From Haloarcula mannanilytica (GTDB lineage: Archaea; Halobacteriota; Halobacteria; Halobacteriales; Haloarculaceae), in contig NZ_BIXZ01000007.1 in the NCBI RefSeq assembly GCF_005406125.1, positions 1-64,000 on the forward strand: a stretch of DNA of 64,000 bases, read 5' to 3'. This document shows, in pieces, positions 41,820 through 51,207 of the stretch; positions within the stretch are counted from its first letter, which is position 1; each line of letters opens with the position of its first letter. Under the pieces are notes generated by a model, which saw nothing but the letters and a program-made list of their open reading frames with translations, ran no database searches and was not told where the DNA came from. A program made the translations under genes and the position numbers.

Positions 41820-43022
41820 TCAGGCGTCCCGCAGGTATTCGACGACAGCCTGGGGTTCGGTGTCTAGACCGCCTCCTTGCGCGAGGGTCGGTCGACCACC
41901 GCCACCACCGCCGAACTCCTCGGTCAGGTCATCGATAACGGTGTTCGCGTCCCTCTCGCCGTTCGTCCCGACGACGACGAACGTGGCCCCGTCCTGTCCG
42001 GCGAGGACGGCGATGTCAGCACCGAGATCCTCTCGAGAGCTGAGGCGGTCCGCGACAGTGTTCGGACCGACAGCGTCGACAGTGCCCACGAGCCACTCGT
42101 CGCCGTCCCGGCGGTGGGTGTCCTCGGCTAACGCCGCCAGCCGGGCGTCGAGGAGTTTCTCGCCGAGTTCGTCGCGTTCGCTCTGCATTGCCTGTTTCTC
42201 TTCGAGCAGTTGCTCTGCCCGTCGTGCGAGCGAGTCAACGCTCGTATCGAGTGTGTCTGCCGCGCGGGTGGCGTTTCGCGTTTCGTCGATCTGTCGTTGA
42301 ATCGCCGACGGACCGACGGCGTACTCGACACGGACGAGGTCTGCGCCGGGGTTGGAAACATCGAGGACTTTTATCGGCCCGACTTCGCTGGTGGTTCGGA
42401 CGTGCGTGCCGCCGCAGGCCGCGATATCCCACTCCCCGATTTCAACGATACGGACGGTGTCTGTCGGGTCAGCGTCATCTCCGAGGTTGAACACGATGTC
42501 GTCGCGTTCGCTCGCCGCCTCCACATCCATCTCGTACCAATCCACATCCAGGTCGTTCCAGACGGTTTCGTTGGCCATCCGCTGGAAGGTCAGCGGATTC
42601 ACGTCCCCGTCGCTCGTTGTCGTCTCGAAATCCAATCGGATACTGTCTTCGCCGATATCGAACCCACCGTAGGCGTGATCGTCGAACAGTTTCCGCCCCG
42701 CGCCGTAGATGATGTGACTCGCGGTATGGGCTCGCATACTGTAGGTCCGGGCCGAGTCGTCGATGTCGCCCTGAACTGTGTCACCCGCTTCGACACCCGG
42801 CTCAGACGCGAGTTTGTGGACGGTCACGCCCTCTTGTTTCTGGACATCGACCACGTCGACGCCGGCGATTGTCCCCGTATCAGCTGGCTGTCCGCCGCCT
42901 TCCGCGTAGAAATACGTCTCCGCAAGGGTGACTGTCCGGCCGTCGACAGTTCGTACTCGTGACTCGAAGGACCTGACGTACGGCTCCGCTGCTGCGAGGT
43001 TGACTGGTCTCGATTCGCCCAT
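41820..43022 (-). CDS. Alanyl-tRNA editing protein AlaX with DHHA1 tail
   Basis: This 400-residue protein hydrolyses mischarged Ser- or Gly-tRNA(Ala). The N-terminal part has ETYFYAEGGGQPADTG (about 37-52). Zinc ligands lie in HTASH (about 97-101) and CGGTH (about 200-204). The C-terminal DHHA1 domain ends with EEFGGGGGGRPTLAQGGG. This corresponds to the long AlaX form. I start at MGESRP (43022), which removes a poor 22-residue extension. It is divergent from folCP by about 95 bp. A connection with C1/serine-glycine metabolism is conceivable, since its substrates are Ser and Gly mischarging, but this is speculation. Confidence 0.85.
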   Translation of the reverse strand: MGESRPVNLAAAEPYVRSFESRVRTVDGRTVTLAETYFYAEGGGQPADTGTIAGVDVVDVQKQEGVTVHKLASEPGVEAGDTVQGDIDDSARTYSMRAHTASHIIYGAGRKLFDDHAYGGFDIGEDSIRLDFETTTSDGDVNPLTFQRMANETVWNDLDVDWYEMDVEAASERDDIVFNLGDDADPTDTVRIVEIGEWDIAACGGTHVRTTSEVGPIKVLDVSNPGADLVRVEYAVGPSAIQRQIDETRNATRAADTLDTSVDSLARRAEQLLEEKQAMQSERDELGEKLLDARLAALAEDTHRRDGDEWLVGTVDAVGPNTVADRLSSREDLGADIAVLAGQDGATFVVVGTNGERDANTVIDDLTEEFGGGGGGRPTLAQGGGLDTEPQAVVEYLRDA

Positions 43023-43117
43023 ACGATGTTTCGTTGGGCGGTCGCAAAAAGTTCCGCGCCTCCGTGATCCGACCGATTGGCGATACATTAATCAGGCCGC
43101 CGCCGACCAGTTATGGT

Positions 43118-45517
43118 ATGGAGTACCACGAGTCCGCGGACTACCTGCAGTCGCTACAGCGGCGGCGGCCCAAATTGGGGACCGACACGACGGCGCGGAT
43201 GCTTTCACACTTGGGCGATCCGAACGACAGTTTCGACAGTGTTCAGATCGCGGGGTCAAACGGCAAGGGCAGCACCGCTCGCATGACTGAAAGTGTACTC
43301 AGAGCCGCGGGCCTCGATGTCGGGTTGTTCACCTCACCGGGCCTGAACGGGTTCCGGGAGCAGATTACCGTCAACGGCGGCCGAATACCCAAAGAACGGG
43401 TAACGGAGTTCGTCGAGCGAATGGAGCCGTGCATCGACCAACTGGCCGCCGAGGACGACAAGCCGACGCATTTCGAGGTACTCACTGCGCTCGCGCTCTA
43501 CCATTTTGACGTTGAAGATGTCGACGTGGCCGTGCTGGAGGTTGGTATCGGCGGTCGATACGACGCCACGAGTGCTGTCGACCCGGTGGCGAGTGCCGTC
43601 ACCAGTATCAGTCTGGAGCACACTGATCTGCTCGGTGAGACAGTCGAGGAGATCGCCCGTGACAAAGCACAGGTTGCGCCACGGAACGCCCCACTGGTGA
43701 CGGGAACGACCGGCGCTGCCCTCGAAGCGATCCAAGAGAGTACCGACACCGTTACCGTCGGTGGCGAGGACGCCGATGTCACCGCCGTCGAGACCGGCAT
43801 GCGCTCGGCCGTCGAGAACCGCATCTCGCTCACCGGGCCGGACTGGGCGCTCGAATCGAACCTCAAACTGCTCGGGCAGCATCAGGCCGAAAACGCCGGG
43901 GTCGCCGCAACGTTGGCACGCCAGCTGATTGATGTCGACACGGCAACCATCTCCGAGGGACTGCGGGCGGCGTCGCTGCCGGGGCGGTTCGAGATCCGGT
44001 CGACCGACCCGATGGTGGTTCTCGATGGGTCCCACAACCCCGGCGCGATGGAGACGCTGACCGAACTCATCGAGCGGTACGACTACGACGACCTCCACGT
44101 CGTCTTCGCCGCGATGCATGACAAGGAATACGGGCAGATGATCGAGACGCTGCCTGCCGTGACGACAGCCTTTGCCGCGCGGCCGAATCTTGACCGAGCA
44201 GCCAGCACTGCGTCACTGGCTGGGGCGTTCGAGGGGCAAGCGTCCCGAATACAGCAGGTCGCCTCCGTCCCAGAAGCGACGGAGCGAGCGATAGCTGCGG
44301 CCGACGCGGACGATTTCGTCCTCGTGACCGGATCCCTCTATGCAGTTGCCGAAGCCCGGGACCGATGGAGCCGACTGGTCGTTCCCAAGGACACCTGCCA
44401 GCGGACCCCACCGGCAGGGGCGAGTGAAACTGACACCGGGTCCGACGTTCGCCAACGCGTGCTTTCAGTCACGGTGCGGCGCACCCAGGCCGATGTCGTG
44501 AAACAGCAGTTCGAGGACTTGGGTGGCACCTGTACCTGCTCGACGCTGGGGACGCCGGAGAAACTCGTCGAGACGACCCTCTCGGGAACGCCACAACAGT
44601 TTCACCAGCTGACCGACCGACTGCCTTCAGCGGGGCTCGGACTCGGTCGGCTCGCCACACAGTTCGAAAACACGCTGTCTGACAGGGAGTTCCAACCACC
44701 GTTCGACGGCGAGGAAGCAGCCGTGATGGGCATTCTCAACGTGACGCCGGACAGCTTCTACGACGGCGGCAAGTACAACCGCCGTGATCTCGCGGTCAGT
44801 CACGCGGAACAGATGATTGAATCCGGAGCAGACATCATTGACATCGGCGGCGAGAGTACTCGCCCCGGCGCAGAGCCGGTGGCTGTCGAAACGGAGATCG
44901 ACCGCGTGGTGCCCGTTATCGAGGCCGTTTCGTCGCTCGATACCACGGTTTCCGTCGATACCCGGAAAGCCGCTGTCGCCGACGCGGCGCTGGACGCCGG
45001 TGCCGACATAGTCAACGACGTGTCGGGCCTATCGGACCCCGAAATGCGGTTCGTGGTCGCCGAACACGACGCGTCCATCATCTTGATGCACAGCCTCTCG
45101 GCGCCCGTGGACCCGGGGCGGTCCGTGACCTACGACGATGTCGTCGGAGACGTACTCCGGGATCTGTCGGAGCAGATACTGCTTGCCGAGCAAGCCGGCA
45201 TCGACCGTGAACAGGTGATCGTCGACCCGGGCTGTGGCTTCGGGAAGAACGCTGTCGAGTCGTTTGAACTCGTTGACCGGCTCCACGAATTCCACGCACT
45301 CGGGTGTCCGGTGCTGCTGGGACACTCGCGGAAGTCGATGTTTGCGGACATGAGCGATCCGAGCGCGGACAGGCTACCGCCGACCCTGGCCACGACAGCG
45401 CTGGCCGCTGAACGCGGGGCCGATGTTGTCAGAGTCCACGATGTCTCAGAGAACAACGCCGTGCTCAAGACGGTCTCAGCGACGGCATCGAGAGCGTCCG
45501 AAGCCCGGAAACACTGA
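43118..45517 (+). CDS. folCP: Bifunctional folylpolyglutamate synthase / dihydropteroate synthase (FolC-FolP fusion)
   Basis: This 799-residue fusion has a Mur-ligase-like FolC half at residues 1-425, with ATP loop IAGSNGKGSTARM at about 44-56. A linker domain follows (about 450-530), then dihydropteroate synthase from about 537 (MGILNVTPDSFYDGG). Further DHPS motifs are SVDTRKAAVADAAL, DPGCGFGKN and GHSRKSMF near 735. It makes dihydropteroate from the pterin and pABA and adds glutamates. Such fusions are known in haloarchaea. The ATG at 43118 (MEYHESADYL) is preferred over in-frame upstream starts. Presence with folE shows a THF-using organism. Confidence 0.92.
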   Translation: MEYHESADYLQSLQRRRPKLGTDTTARMLSHLGDPNDSFDSVQIAGSNGKGSTARMTESVLRAAGLDVGLFTSPGLNGFREQITVNGGRIPKERVTEFVERMEPCIDQLAAEDDKPTHFEVLTALALYHFDVEDVDVAVLEVGIGGRYDATSAVDPVASAVTSISLEHTDLLGETVEEIARDKAQVAPRNAPLVTGTTGAALEAIQESTDTVTVGGEDADVTAVETGMRSAVENRISLTGPDWALESNLKLLGQHQAENAGVAATLARQLIDVDTATISEGLRAASLPGRFEIRSTDPMVVLDGSHNPGAMETLTELIERYDYDDLHVVFAAMHDKEYGQMIETLPAVTTAFAARPNLDRAASTASLAGAFEGQASRIQQVASVPEATERAIAAADADDFVLVTGSLYAVAEARDRWSRLVVPKDTCQRTPPAGASETDTGSDVRQRVLSVTVRRTQADVVKQQFEDLGGTCTCSTLGTPEKLVETTLSGTPQQFHQLTDRLPSAGLGLGRLATQFENTLSDREFQPPFDGEEAAVMGILNVTPDSFYDGGKYNRRDLAVSHAEQMIESGADIIDIGGESTRPGAEPVAVETEIDRVVPVIEAVSSLDTTVSVDTRKAAVADAALDAGADIVNDVSGLSDPEMRFVVAEHDASIILMHSLSAPVDPGRSVTYDDVVGDVLRDLSEQILLAEQAGIDREQVIVDPGCGFGKNAVESFELVDRLHEFHALGCPVLLGHSRKSMFADMSDPSADRLPPTLATTALAAERGADVVRVHDVSENNAVLKTVSATASRASEARKH

Positions 45518-45542
45518 TGTCTGTCCCGCCCATACGTTCGGT

Positions 45543-45776
45543 ATGCTACTGTTTCAGCTGCAACTCGGTTCGGGCCTGCTGGAGTCTGTCGGTCAGATAG
45601 CGGCCGTCGCCGGCACTCTCGTTCTCTTGCTGATGATGGTCGGTCTTGGGGCATTTGCGTACAAGAGCCTCAGGGGAGACGGCATCCGCTGGCCCGACGA
45701 CACAGAGGAGACAGAGGGTCCGGAAGACGGCGGCGTCACCCAGGGGAGCAACGAGGACGAGTGGAAGTACTACTGA
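45543..45776 (+). CDS. Small single-pass membrane protein, unknown function
   Basis: This 77-residue protein has one membrane helix (about 15-40, IAAVAGTLVLLLMMVGLGAFAY) followed by a basic residue and an acidic cytoplasmic tail (WPDDTEETEGPEDGGVTQGS). It starts 25 bp after folCP on the same strand and is probably co-transcribed. Comparable short proteins are common in haloarchaea; I cannot give a function. Confidence 0.6.
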   Translation: MLLFQLQLGSGLLESVGQIAAVAGTLVLLLMMVGLGAFAYKSLRGDGIRWPDDTEETEGPEDGGVTQGSNEDEWKYY

Positions 45777-45830
45777 CGGTCGGCCCCTGCAGAGAGCGGT
45801 CACGGCGCTGTGTTACGACTGCAGTCCGCG

Positions 45831-46259
45831 TTAGCTGTCGTAGGAGTGGTCGAACTCCCAGTGGTAGCGACAGCCCGTACAGGTCGCCCATTCGGGAATC
45901 TCGAATCGCTCGGGGTGGCGCTGCCCGTGTTCCATCCGGTTTCGGCAGACGGGACAGGTGAGATACAGGAGCTTCAGGTCGGGGAACTCGTCGTGACTGT
46001 ACTCGCCGACACACCGCGGGCAGTCAATGCTGTCACGCACGTTGTGTTGGAAGATCTCGGACTCACATCGCGGACACTCGACCGTTGCCGGGGGTCGACT
46101 GGCCCACCCGATATCGCCGTCGTACGTCGTCGTTGCCGTGTCCACACTTGACAGCCTGAACTTGTTCGGCCCGTCACTCCGCTGGAGCGGCGCGGCGACC
46201 CGCTTGCCAACCCAGACAAGCTTCGCGAACAGGACTCCGAGCCATCCAGACACTGTCAC
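45831..46259 (-). CDS. Zinc-finger protein with four CxxC knuckles
   Basis: This 142-residue protein has a short N-terminal hydrophobic segment (WLGVLFAKLVWVGKRVAAPL) followed by four zinc knuckles in order: CPRC, CPRC, CPVC and CTGC, implying two zinc ribbons. The GTG at 46259 fits a TATA-like element at about 46279-46287 on the reverse strand for leaderless expression; the in-frame TTG further upstream is unlikely. It may be membrane-associated. Function is unknown. Confidence 0.65.
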   Translation of the reverse strand: MTVSGWLGVLFAKLVWVGKRVAAPLQRSDGPNKFRLSSVDTATTTYDGDIGWASRPPATVECPRCESEIFQHNVRDSIDCPRCVGEYSHDEFPDLKLLYLTCPVCRNRMEHGQRHPERFEIPEWATCTGCRYHWEFDHSYDS

Positions 46260-46357
46260 ATGGTATGTATTCTGACGGCTTAAATTTCCGGGCAGCGCCA
46301 ACGCTGACCCGGCGTTGCGGTCGGTAGGTTTTCACGGCGACCCACAGTAAGTACGGT

Positions 46358-46960
46358 ATGGGTTTTGATGCAGTCGGCAGTCTCGCGCTGAGCGTCCTGG
46401 GACTGGCAGCGGAACCAGGCACTCTCGTTGTCGGACAGCTGGGGCCCGCCACCGAGCTATCCAGGCCGCTCCGAGCACTCGTCTCGTTCGTTGTCGTCCT
46501 CGTGACCGGCGCACTGGTACTCAGACTGCGCCAGGCCTACGTCGAGGAGGCTATCGATGCGATCTCGGACAGCCCGGCAACTGCCGTTCTCTACGGGGTC
46601 GCGGGGTACGTGATAGTCGGTATTGTTGCTCTGTACGGGACAACGACGCTGGCCCGGCTTAGTGTCGCCGGCGGCATATTGGTCCGCATCGGGATCGTCA
46701 TCGGGAGCGCGCTTCTCCTGCTACTCACCGCGTTTGGGTTTTTAGTGGTCGGGACGCTCCTCACCCACCTTCTGGGTAGTCGCCATCCATCACGCGGGCT
46801 CCTTCTCGGCGCGTCGCTCAGTGCGGTCACGTGGGTCCTGTTCTCGCCCGCTGGCAGTATCGTGTCCAGTCTCGCTATCGCCGCGTTCGGAATCGGCGGC
46901 TCCGCACGCGTCTGGATTCACTCCGAACGGACGGTCGAGACAGAACTAAACGGCCGGTAG
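46358..46960 (+). CDS. Multi-pass membrane protein, unknown function
   Basis: This 200-residue protein has about five hydrophobic segments: near 7-27, 42-60, 80-100, 108-135 and 145-178. Charged residues are short and confined to loops (RLRQAYVEEAIDAISDS). No transporter or enzyme motif is recognised. It is divergent from the zinc-finger gene and convergent with the BCCT transporter gene. Confidence rests on length, codon use and clean topology. Confidence 0.6.
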   Translation: MGFDAVGSLALSVLGLAAEPGTLVVGQLGPATELSRPLRALVSFVVVLVTGALVLRLRQAYVEEAIDAISDSPATAVLYGVAGYVIVGIVALYGTTTLARLSVAGGILVRIGIVIGSALLLLLTAFGFLVVGTLLTHLLGSRHPSRGLLLGASLSAVTWVLFSPAGSIVSSLAIAAFGIGGSARVWIHSERTVETELNGR

Positions 46961-47039
46961 TAGGAGCGTTTTCGGCCGCCGTAGCCCGGCGAGTACCGAC
47001 GCTACCGGATCCGTTGGAAAGCGTCAAAACGAGAGACCT

Positions 47040-48800
47040 TCAGTCAGTACCTGTCGGCGTGTCGTCACTTGGGTCGGAGATGTCCGTTACCATCTCGTCG
47101 CCGGCTGTCACGACATCCACGTCTTCCCGGTCAGAGAGGTCCTGGATCGTTTCTGCGAACTCCTCGGATTCGAGTATCTGATACTCATTGTCAAGCCCCA
47201 GATACACCGTGTAGCACATCAGGCACAGGATGAAGGCGAAGGGCAGTCCTGTGGTGATAGCGGCCGTCTGGAGCGCAGTCAGTCCACCGCCGATGAGCAG
47301 GATGGACGCAACAAGGCCTTCGGTAAGGGCCCAGAAGATCCGCTGCGTTCGTGGCACGTCGTGTTTCCCGCCCGAGGTCAGGTGGTCGATGACCAGTGAC
47401 CCCGAGTCTGACGACGTGACGAAGAACGTAATGACCAGTACGGTCGCGAGGAGTCCGCTAATCACGCCAAGCGGGAACTGCTCCAGCAGGGCGAACATCG
47501 CGACGGTCTGGCCGAGTTCGTTGTAGGTTGCCAGTGCCTGCCCGTTCCCCTGAAGGGAATTGAACATCGCGCTGCCGCCGAACACCGACAGCCAGAGCGT
47601 CGAGAACAGGGACGGCAGGAACAGGACACCCAGGACGAACTCCCGGACCGACCGGCCCTTCGAAATCCGGGCGATGAACATCCCGACGAACGGCGACCAC
47701 GCGATCCACCAGCCCCAGTAGAACACTGTCCAGGCGGTCGGTGTCCCGTTCGCAGCTTCGTTGAGCGTCCCAGTGAAGAACCCGAGCGCGAGGATGTTGC
47801 CGAAGTACGCGCCAAGCCCTTCCACCCAGGTGCCGAAGATGTACACCGTCGGGCCCACGATGAGGAGGAACCCGAGCAATGCAAACATCAGGTAGAGGTT
47901 GAGCGTACTCAGGCGCTTGACGCCGCCATCGAGTCCCGCCGCGACCGAGAGGGTCGCGATGAGCGTGATTCCGGCGATGAGCGCGACCTGCGGCCAGGTC
48001 CCCGTCGGGACACTCACTGCACCGAGCATGTCACCGCCAACGTAGGAAAGGCCCGTGTTGACCTGTGCAACACCGAGCCCGAGCGAGGTTGACAGCCCGA
48101 ACAGCGTCGCGAACACCGTCACGAGGTCGATAATGTGGCCCGGCCAGCCGTAAATCCGCTCGCCCAGCAGGGGCCAGAATATCGACCGGAAGGTAAGCGG
48201 GAGCCCGCGATTGAACGAGAAGAACGCGAGGCCGAGTCCCACCAGTCCGTACACTGCCCACGGGTGAAAGCCCCAGTGGAAGAACGTCTGTGCCATCGCG
48301 GCGGACGCTGCCGCACCGGTTCCGGCCTCGGCCCCGAAGAAGCTCGGGGTGTTCTGGAAGTAGTACAGCGGTTCCGAGACGCTGAAGAACATGAGGCCGA
48401 TACCCATGCCGGCGCTGAACAGCATGGCCATCCAGGAGAAGTCGCTGAACTCCTTCTCGGCCTTGACGCCGCCGATTTTGATTTTACCGTACTTGCTGAA
48501 GGCGAAGTACAGCAAGGTGATGATAAAGATGTTTACGGCCAGCAGGTAGAACCAGCCGAAGGTATCCCCGATGGTGTTGAACAGCCACGTATACGCCGAT
48601 GACGCGGTCTCACCCATCAACACCGTCACTGCGATAAACAGCGCGATTATCACGAGCGCTACCGGGAAGACAACCGGGTGAACGTCGAAACCGGCCGCCT
48701 GAATGTTCGTATCACCGGGTTCGCGGTCGGACTCTGGATGGAACAATTCGACCTGGAGTCCGTCCGACATCTCCCCGGTTGCGTCATCACTATCTGGCAT
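47040..48800 (-). CDS. BCCT-family betaine/choline/carnitine transporter
   Basis: This 586-residue transporter has twelve membrane helices. The BCCT signature is clear in FYWGWWIAWSPFVGMFIARISKGRSVREF. The third-helix motif GMGIGLMFFSVSEPLYYF matches the glycine-rich stretch of BetP-like sodium-coupled carriers. An acidic N-terminal tail and the acidic C-terminal tail (VVTAGDEMVTDISDPSDDTP) may sense salt stress. The likely substrate is glycine betaine, either as osmoprotectant or, given the neighbouring demethylation genes, as carbon and nitrogen source. It is monocistronic in this window. Confidence 0.9.
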   Translation of the reverse strand: MPDSDDATGEMSDGLQVELFHPESDREPGDTNIQAAGFDVHPVVFPVALVIIALFIAVTVLMGETASSAYTWLFNTIGDTFGWFYLLAVNIFIITLLYFAFSKYGKIKIGGVKAEKEFSDFSWMAMLFSAGMGIGLMFFSVSEPLYYFQNTPSFFGAEAGTGAAASAAMAQTFFHWGFHPWAVYGLVGLGLAFFSFNRGLPLTFRSIFWPLLGERIYGWPGHIIDLVTVFATLFGLSTSLGLGVAQVNTGLSYVGGDMLGAVSVPTGTWPQVALIAGITLIATLSVAAGLDGGVKRLSTLNLYLMFALLGFLLIVGPTVYIFGTWVEGLGAYFGNILALGFFTGTLNEAANGTPTAWTVFYWGWWIAWSPFVGMFIARISKGRSVREFVLGVLFLPSLFSTLWLSVFGGSAMFNSLQGNGQALATYNELGQTVAMFALLEQFPLGVISGLLATVLVITFFVTSSDSGSLVIDHLTSGGKHDVPRTQRIFWALTEGLVASILLIGGGLTALQTAAITTGLPFAFILCLMCYTVYLGLDNEYQILESEEFAETIQDLSDREDVDVVTAGDEMVTDISDPSDDTPTGTD

Positions 48801-49200
48801 ACGTTACCCCTCTCGAACGCGGTACTGGTCTCTGTTGTCTCATTGTCATGGTCGCGGTTTTGTTCTGTCGTAATGTGTGGCCACCTTCACGCAAGGACAT
48901 CCCAGCGCAGTATGCCTGCCTCACTCACATCCCGATTGTTTGACTGTGCTCCACTCGACGGGCACACCGTGCCCGCAGTTAGACGTTTTATGTGCTATAC
49001 ACTCTCATACACATCAATTGATGCAAGTATTATAAAAGTTCACCTTAGACCCCATATTTGACGGACCACAGTGGAATGCTGGTTCGCCTCGGCAAATATG
49101 TATGGATATTTAGGGAATGAGTTTTCCGAGTCGCCACCAACGTGTCACTAGGCCTTGCAGCATGGCGCGTCTTTATTTCGGCCTCACTCTTACTACCACT
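48801..49200. other. Gene-free upstream region of the BCCT gene
   Basis: I see no gene in these 400 bases. An AT-rich patch with a TATA-like TATTATAAAAG lies at about 49028-49037, and TTTATTT at 49172-49178 lies about 27 nt before the small gene at 49201. No clear operator symmetry was found for the BCCT gene. Confidence 0.3.
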
Positions 49201-49362
49201 ATGGCACGGTTACTGGCGACGGGAGCCGCCGCACTAGCAGCGCTCCTGATGGGCATCGGACTCGTGGGGATGACGGTGAGTGACTTTCGGCTCGCGGGAT
49301 TCAGCTTCCTCAGCGCGAGTCTGGTGATCTATCTCCGTGAGACTCGGCTAGTAGATACATAA
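49201..49362 (+). CDS. Two-helix small membrane protein
   Basis: This 53-residue protein has two hydrophobic segments (MARLLATGAAALAALLMGIG and FRLAGFSFLSASLVIYL). The ATG at 49201 is preferred over upstream in-frame starts because TTTATTT at 49172-49178 is correctly spaced for a leaderless transcript. Its stop lies 7 nt from the end of the convergent universal-stress gene. Unknown function; it may be real on promoter and composition grounds only. Confidence 0.5.
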   Translation: MARLLATGAAALAALLMGIGLVGMTVSDFRLAGFSFLSASLVIYLRETRLVDT

Positions 49363-49368
49363 TGGCGG

Positions 49369-49812
49369 TCAGATATCGTTGACGCTCATTCGCTGACTGA
49401 TGACCGGGATACTCGACGTTCGGACTATTTTGTCCGTTGTTCCGCCGATCAGGTTCCCAAGTTTGCCACGGAAGGCCGAGCCCAGAACAATCGCGTCCAT
49501 GTCGTTTTCCTCCCCGAATTCGACAATCTCCTCGCTGGGTGCCCCAGTCCGGAAATGCGTCTCGTAGGTGACCCCGTGTTCCTCGGCAATCTCGCCGAGA
49601 TCCGCCAGAACGTCTTCTCCGTATTCCCGGTACTCCTCGCGCATCTTGTCCTCGTCGTCTCTGAGCGCAAGCGCCCGGGGAGTGCCCGGGAGGTCGATTA
49701 CATACAATGCATGGACTGTCGCACCGAGTGCAGCCGCGAGTTTGATACCGTGTTCTGCCCCCATCTGTGCCTCGTCGCTGCCGTCATACGGGACGAGTAT
49801 GTGTTCGTACAT
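49369..49812 (-). CDS. Universal stress protein (UspA family)
   Basis: This 147-residue protein has the standard opening YEHILVPYDGSDEAQMGAEHGIKLA and the nucleotide-binding loop VLGSAFRGKLGNLIGGTTDKIVR, a variant of the G-x2-G-x9-G-S/T motif. Proteins of this family bind ATP or AMP and modulate stress or transport; several halophile copies lie next to transporter genes. It lies between the BCCT gene and ilvA, so regulation of betaine uptake is possible but unproven. Confidence 0.88.
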   Translation of the reverse strand: MYEHILVPYDGSDEAQMGAEHGIKLAAALGATVHALYVIDLPGTPRALALRDDEDKMREEYREYGEDVLADLGEIAEEHGVTYETHFRTGAPSEEIVEFGEENDMDAIVLGSAFRGKLGNLIGGTTDKIVRTSSIPVISQRMSVNDI

Positions 49813-49903
49813 GCTTCCTGACTCATTTTAACATCCACGACAAACCTGTTATAGGTTTCCCCCACAAATATCAGGATATCGGTCCGAACGCCGATAGGAC
49901 CCG

Positions 49904-51151
49904 TTACTCTTTCCGTGCGATGTTGTCGACCGTGTAACCCGCGTTGCGTATCGCTGTGATAATCGACTGCGCGTGCTCAGTACCGCTCGTCTCGACGTTG
50001 AACACGAGGTAGGCCTCTCCGATTTCCAGATTATCGACGGACCGCTCGTGGCGAACGTCGTGGATGTTAGCCCCCTGGCTGGCAATGACTCCCGAGATTT
50101 CTTCCATCACGCCGGGGCGGTCATCAATGCGAACACGCAGCTGCAAGAGCTGTTGACGTTCCGTCAGCGCGTGTATGAGAACCTCACGCATCTGTGTCAT
50201 ATCGAGATTGCCACCACAGAGCAGCGGCATCACCGTTTCACCCGACACGTCGAGACCGTCGCTCAGGATGGCTGCCACTGAGGCGGCCCCAGCACCTTCC
50301 ACGACCTGCTTGGCCCGTTCCATCAACAGGAGGATCGCCTGTGCGATATCGGTGTCCGAAACGGTCACGACCTCGTCGACGTTCTCTTCGATGATGGCCA
50401 GGGTCGTCTCCGAGATACCGCCGGTAGCGATGCCGTCGGCGATGGTGTTGACCTCGTCGAGAACGACCGGGATCCCCTTGTCCAGGCTTTCGTGGACGGT
50501 TTCCGCGCCGGTCGCCTGGACACCGACAACGCGCGTTTCGGGCGAGAGGTGTTTGATCGCCGTCGAGATTCCGCTGATGAGGCCGCCGCCGCCGATAGGG
50601 ACGACGACCGTGTCAACGTCGGGACAGTCGTGGTACATCTCGGCACCGAGCGTCCCCTGTCCGGCGATTATGTCCAGGTCGTCGTAGGCGTGTACGAACT
50701 CGGCGTCGGTCTCCTCGACGACGGACTGGGCGTGTGCCATCGTCTCCTGGAAGTCGTTGCCGACAAGCTCGACGGTCCCGCCGTAGCCTCTGGTCGCGTC
50801 GATCTTGGCCTGTGGGGCGTTTTCTGGCATGAAGATCGTCGAATCCGCCCCACATTTCGTCGCGGCGAGGGCGACGCCTTGCGCGTGGTTGCCGGCGCTG
50901 GCGGCGACGAATTCGTCTACGCCGTTGGCGACTTCCTGTGAAATCTTGTTGTACGCACCCCGTGTCTTGAACGACCCCGTCCACTGGAGGTGTTCCATCT
51001 TCAGGTACACCTCCGCGTCGACAAACCCGCCCAGCGATGTGCTCTGTTCGACCGGTGTCTTCTTCACGACGGTGTCGTCGTCGAGGCGTTCACGGGCTCG
51101 TTCGATATCTGCGTACGTGACTGGTAGCGTGTCCGATTCGGATTGTGTCAT
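49904..51151 (-). CDS. ilvA: Threonine/serine dehydratase with C-terminal ACT domain
   Basis: This 415-residue PLP enzyme has the Schiff-base lysine in GSFKTRGAYNKI (about 52-63), the phosphate loop ASAGNHAQGVALAA (about 82-95), and glycine loop VVPIGGGGLISG. An ACT domain (about 325-410) has RIDDRPGVMEEISGVIASQGANI. It deaminates threonine to 2-oxobutyrate or serine to pyruvate. It lies 57 bp downstream of copy 2 of the FAD-GcvT dehydrogenase, on the same strand. If betaine is degraded to glycine and then serine, this enzyme could make pyruvate (inference). A classical role in isoleucine synthesis is equally possible. Confidence 0.9.
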   Translation of the reverse strand: MTQSESDTLPVTYADIERARERLDDDTVVKKTPVEQSTSLGGFVDAEVYLKMEHLQWTGSFKTRGAYNKISQEVANGVDEFVAASAGNHAQGVALAATKCGADSTIFMPENAPQAKIDATRGYGGTVELVGNDFQETMAHAQSVVEETDAEFVHAYDDLDIIAGQGTLGAEMYHDCPDVDTVVVPIGGGGLISGISTAIKHLSPETRVVGVQATGAETVHESLDKGIPVVLDEVNTIADGIATGGISETTLAIIEENVDEVVTVSDTDIAQAILLLMERAKQVVEGAGAASVAAILSDGLDVSGETVMPLLCGGNLDMTQMREVLIHALTERQQLLQLRVRIDDRPGVMEEISGVIASQGANIHDVRHERSVDNLEIGEAYLVFNVETSGTEHAQSIITAIRNAGYTVDNIARKE

Positions 51152-51207
51152 GAGTTCGTTTCGTATCGGGTCTTACCCCGGCGTCGTCAGTTCGTTGCTC
51201 GGTCCCA

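Noticed and set aside
43034-43117. N-terminal extension of FolC-FolP
   Set aside because: Residues before MEYHESADYL do not resemble the family and lie in the divergent promoter region with the AlaX gene.
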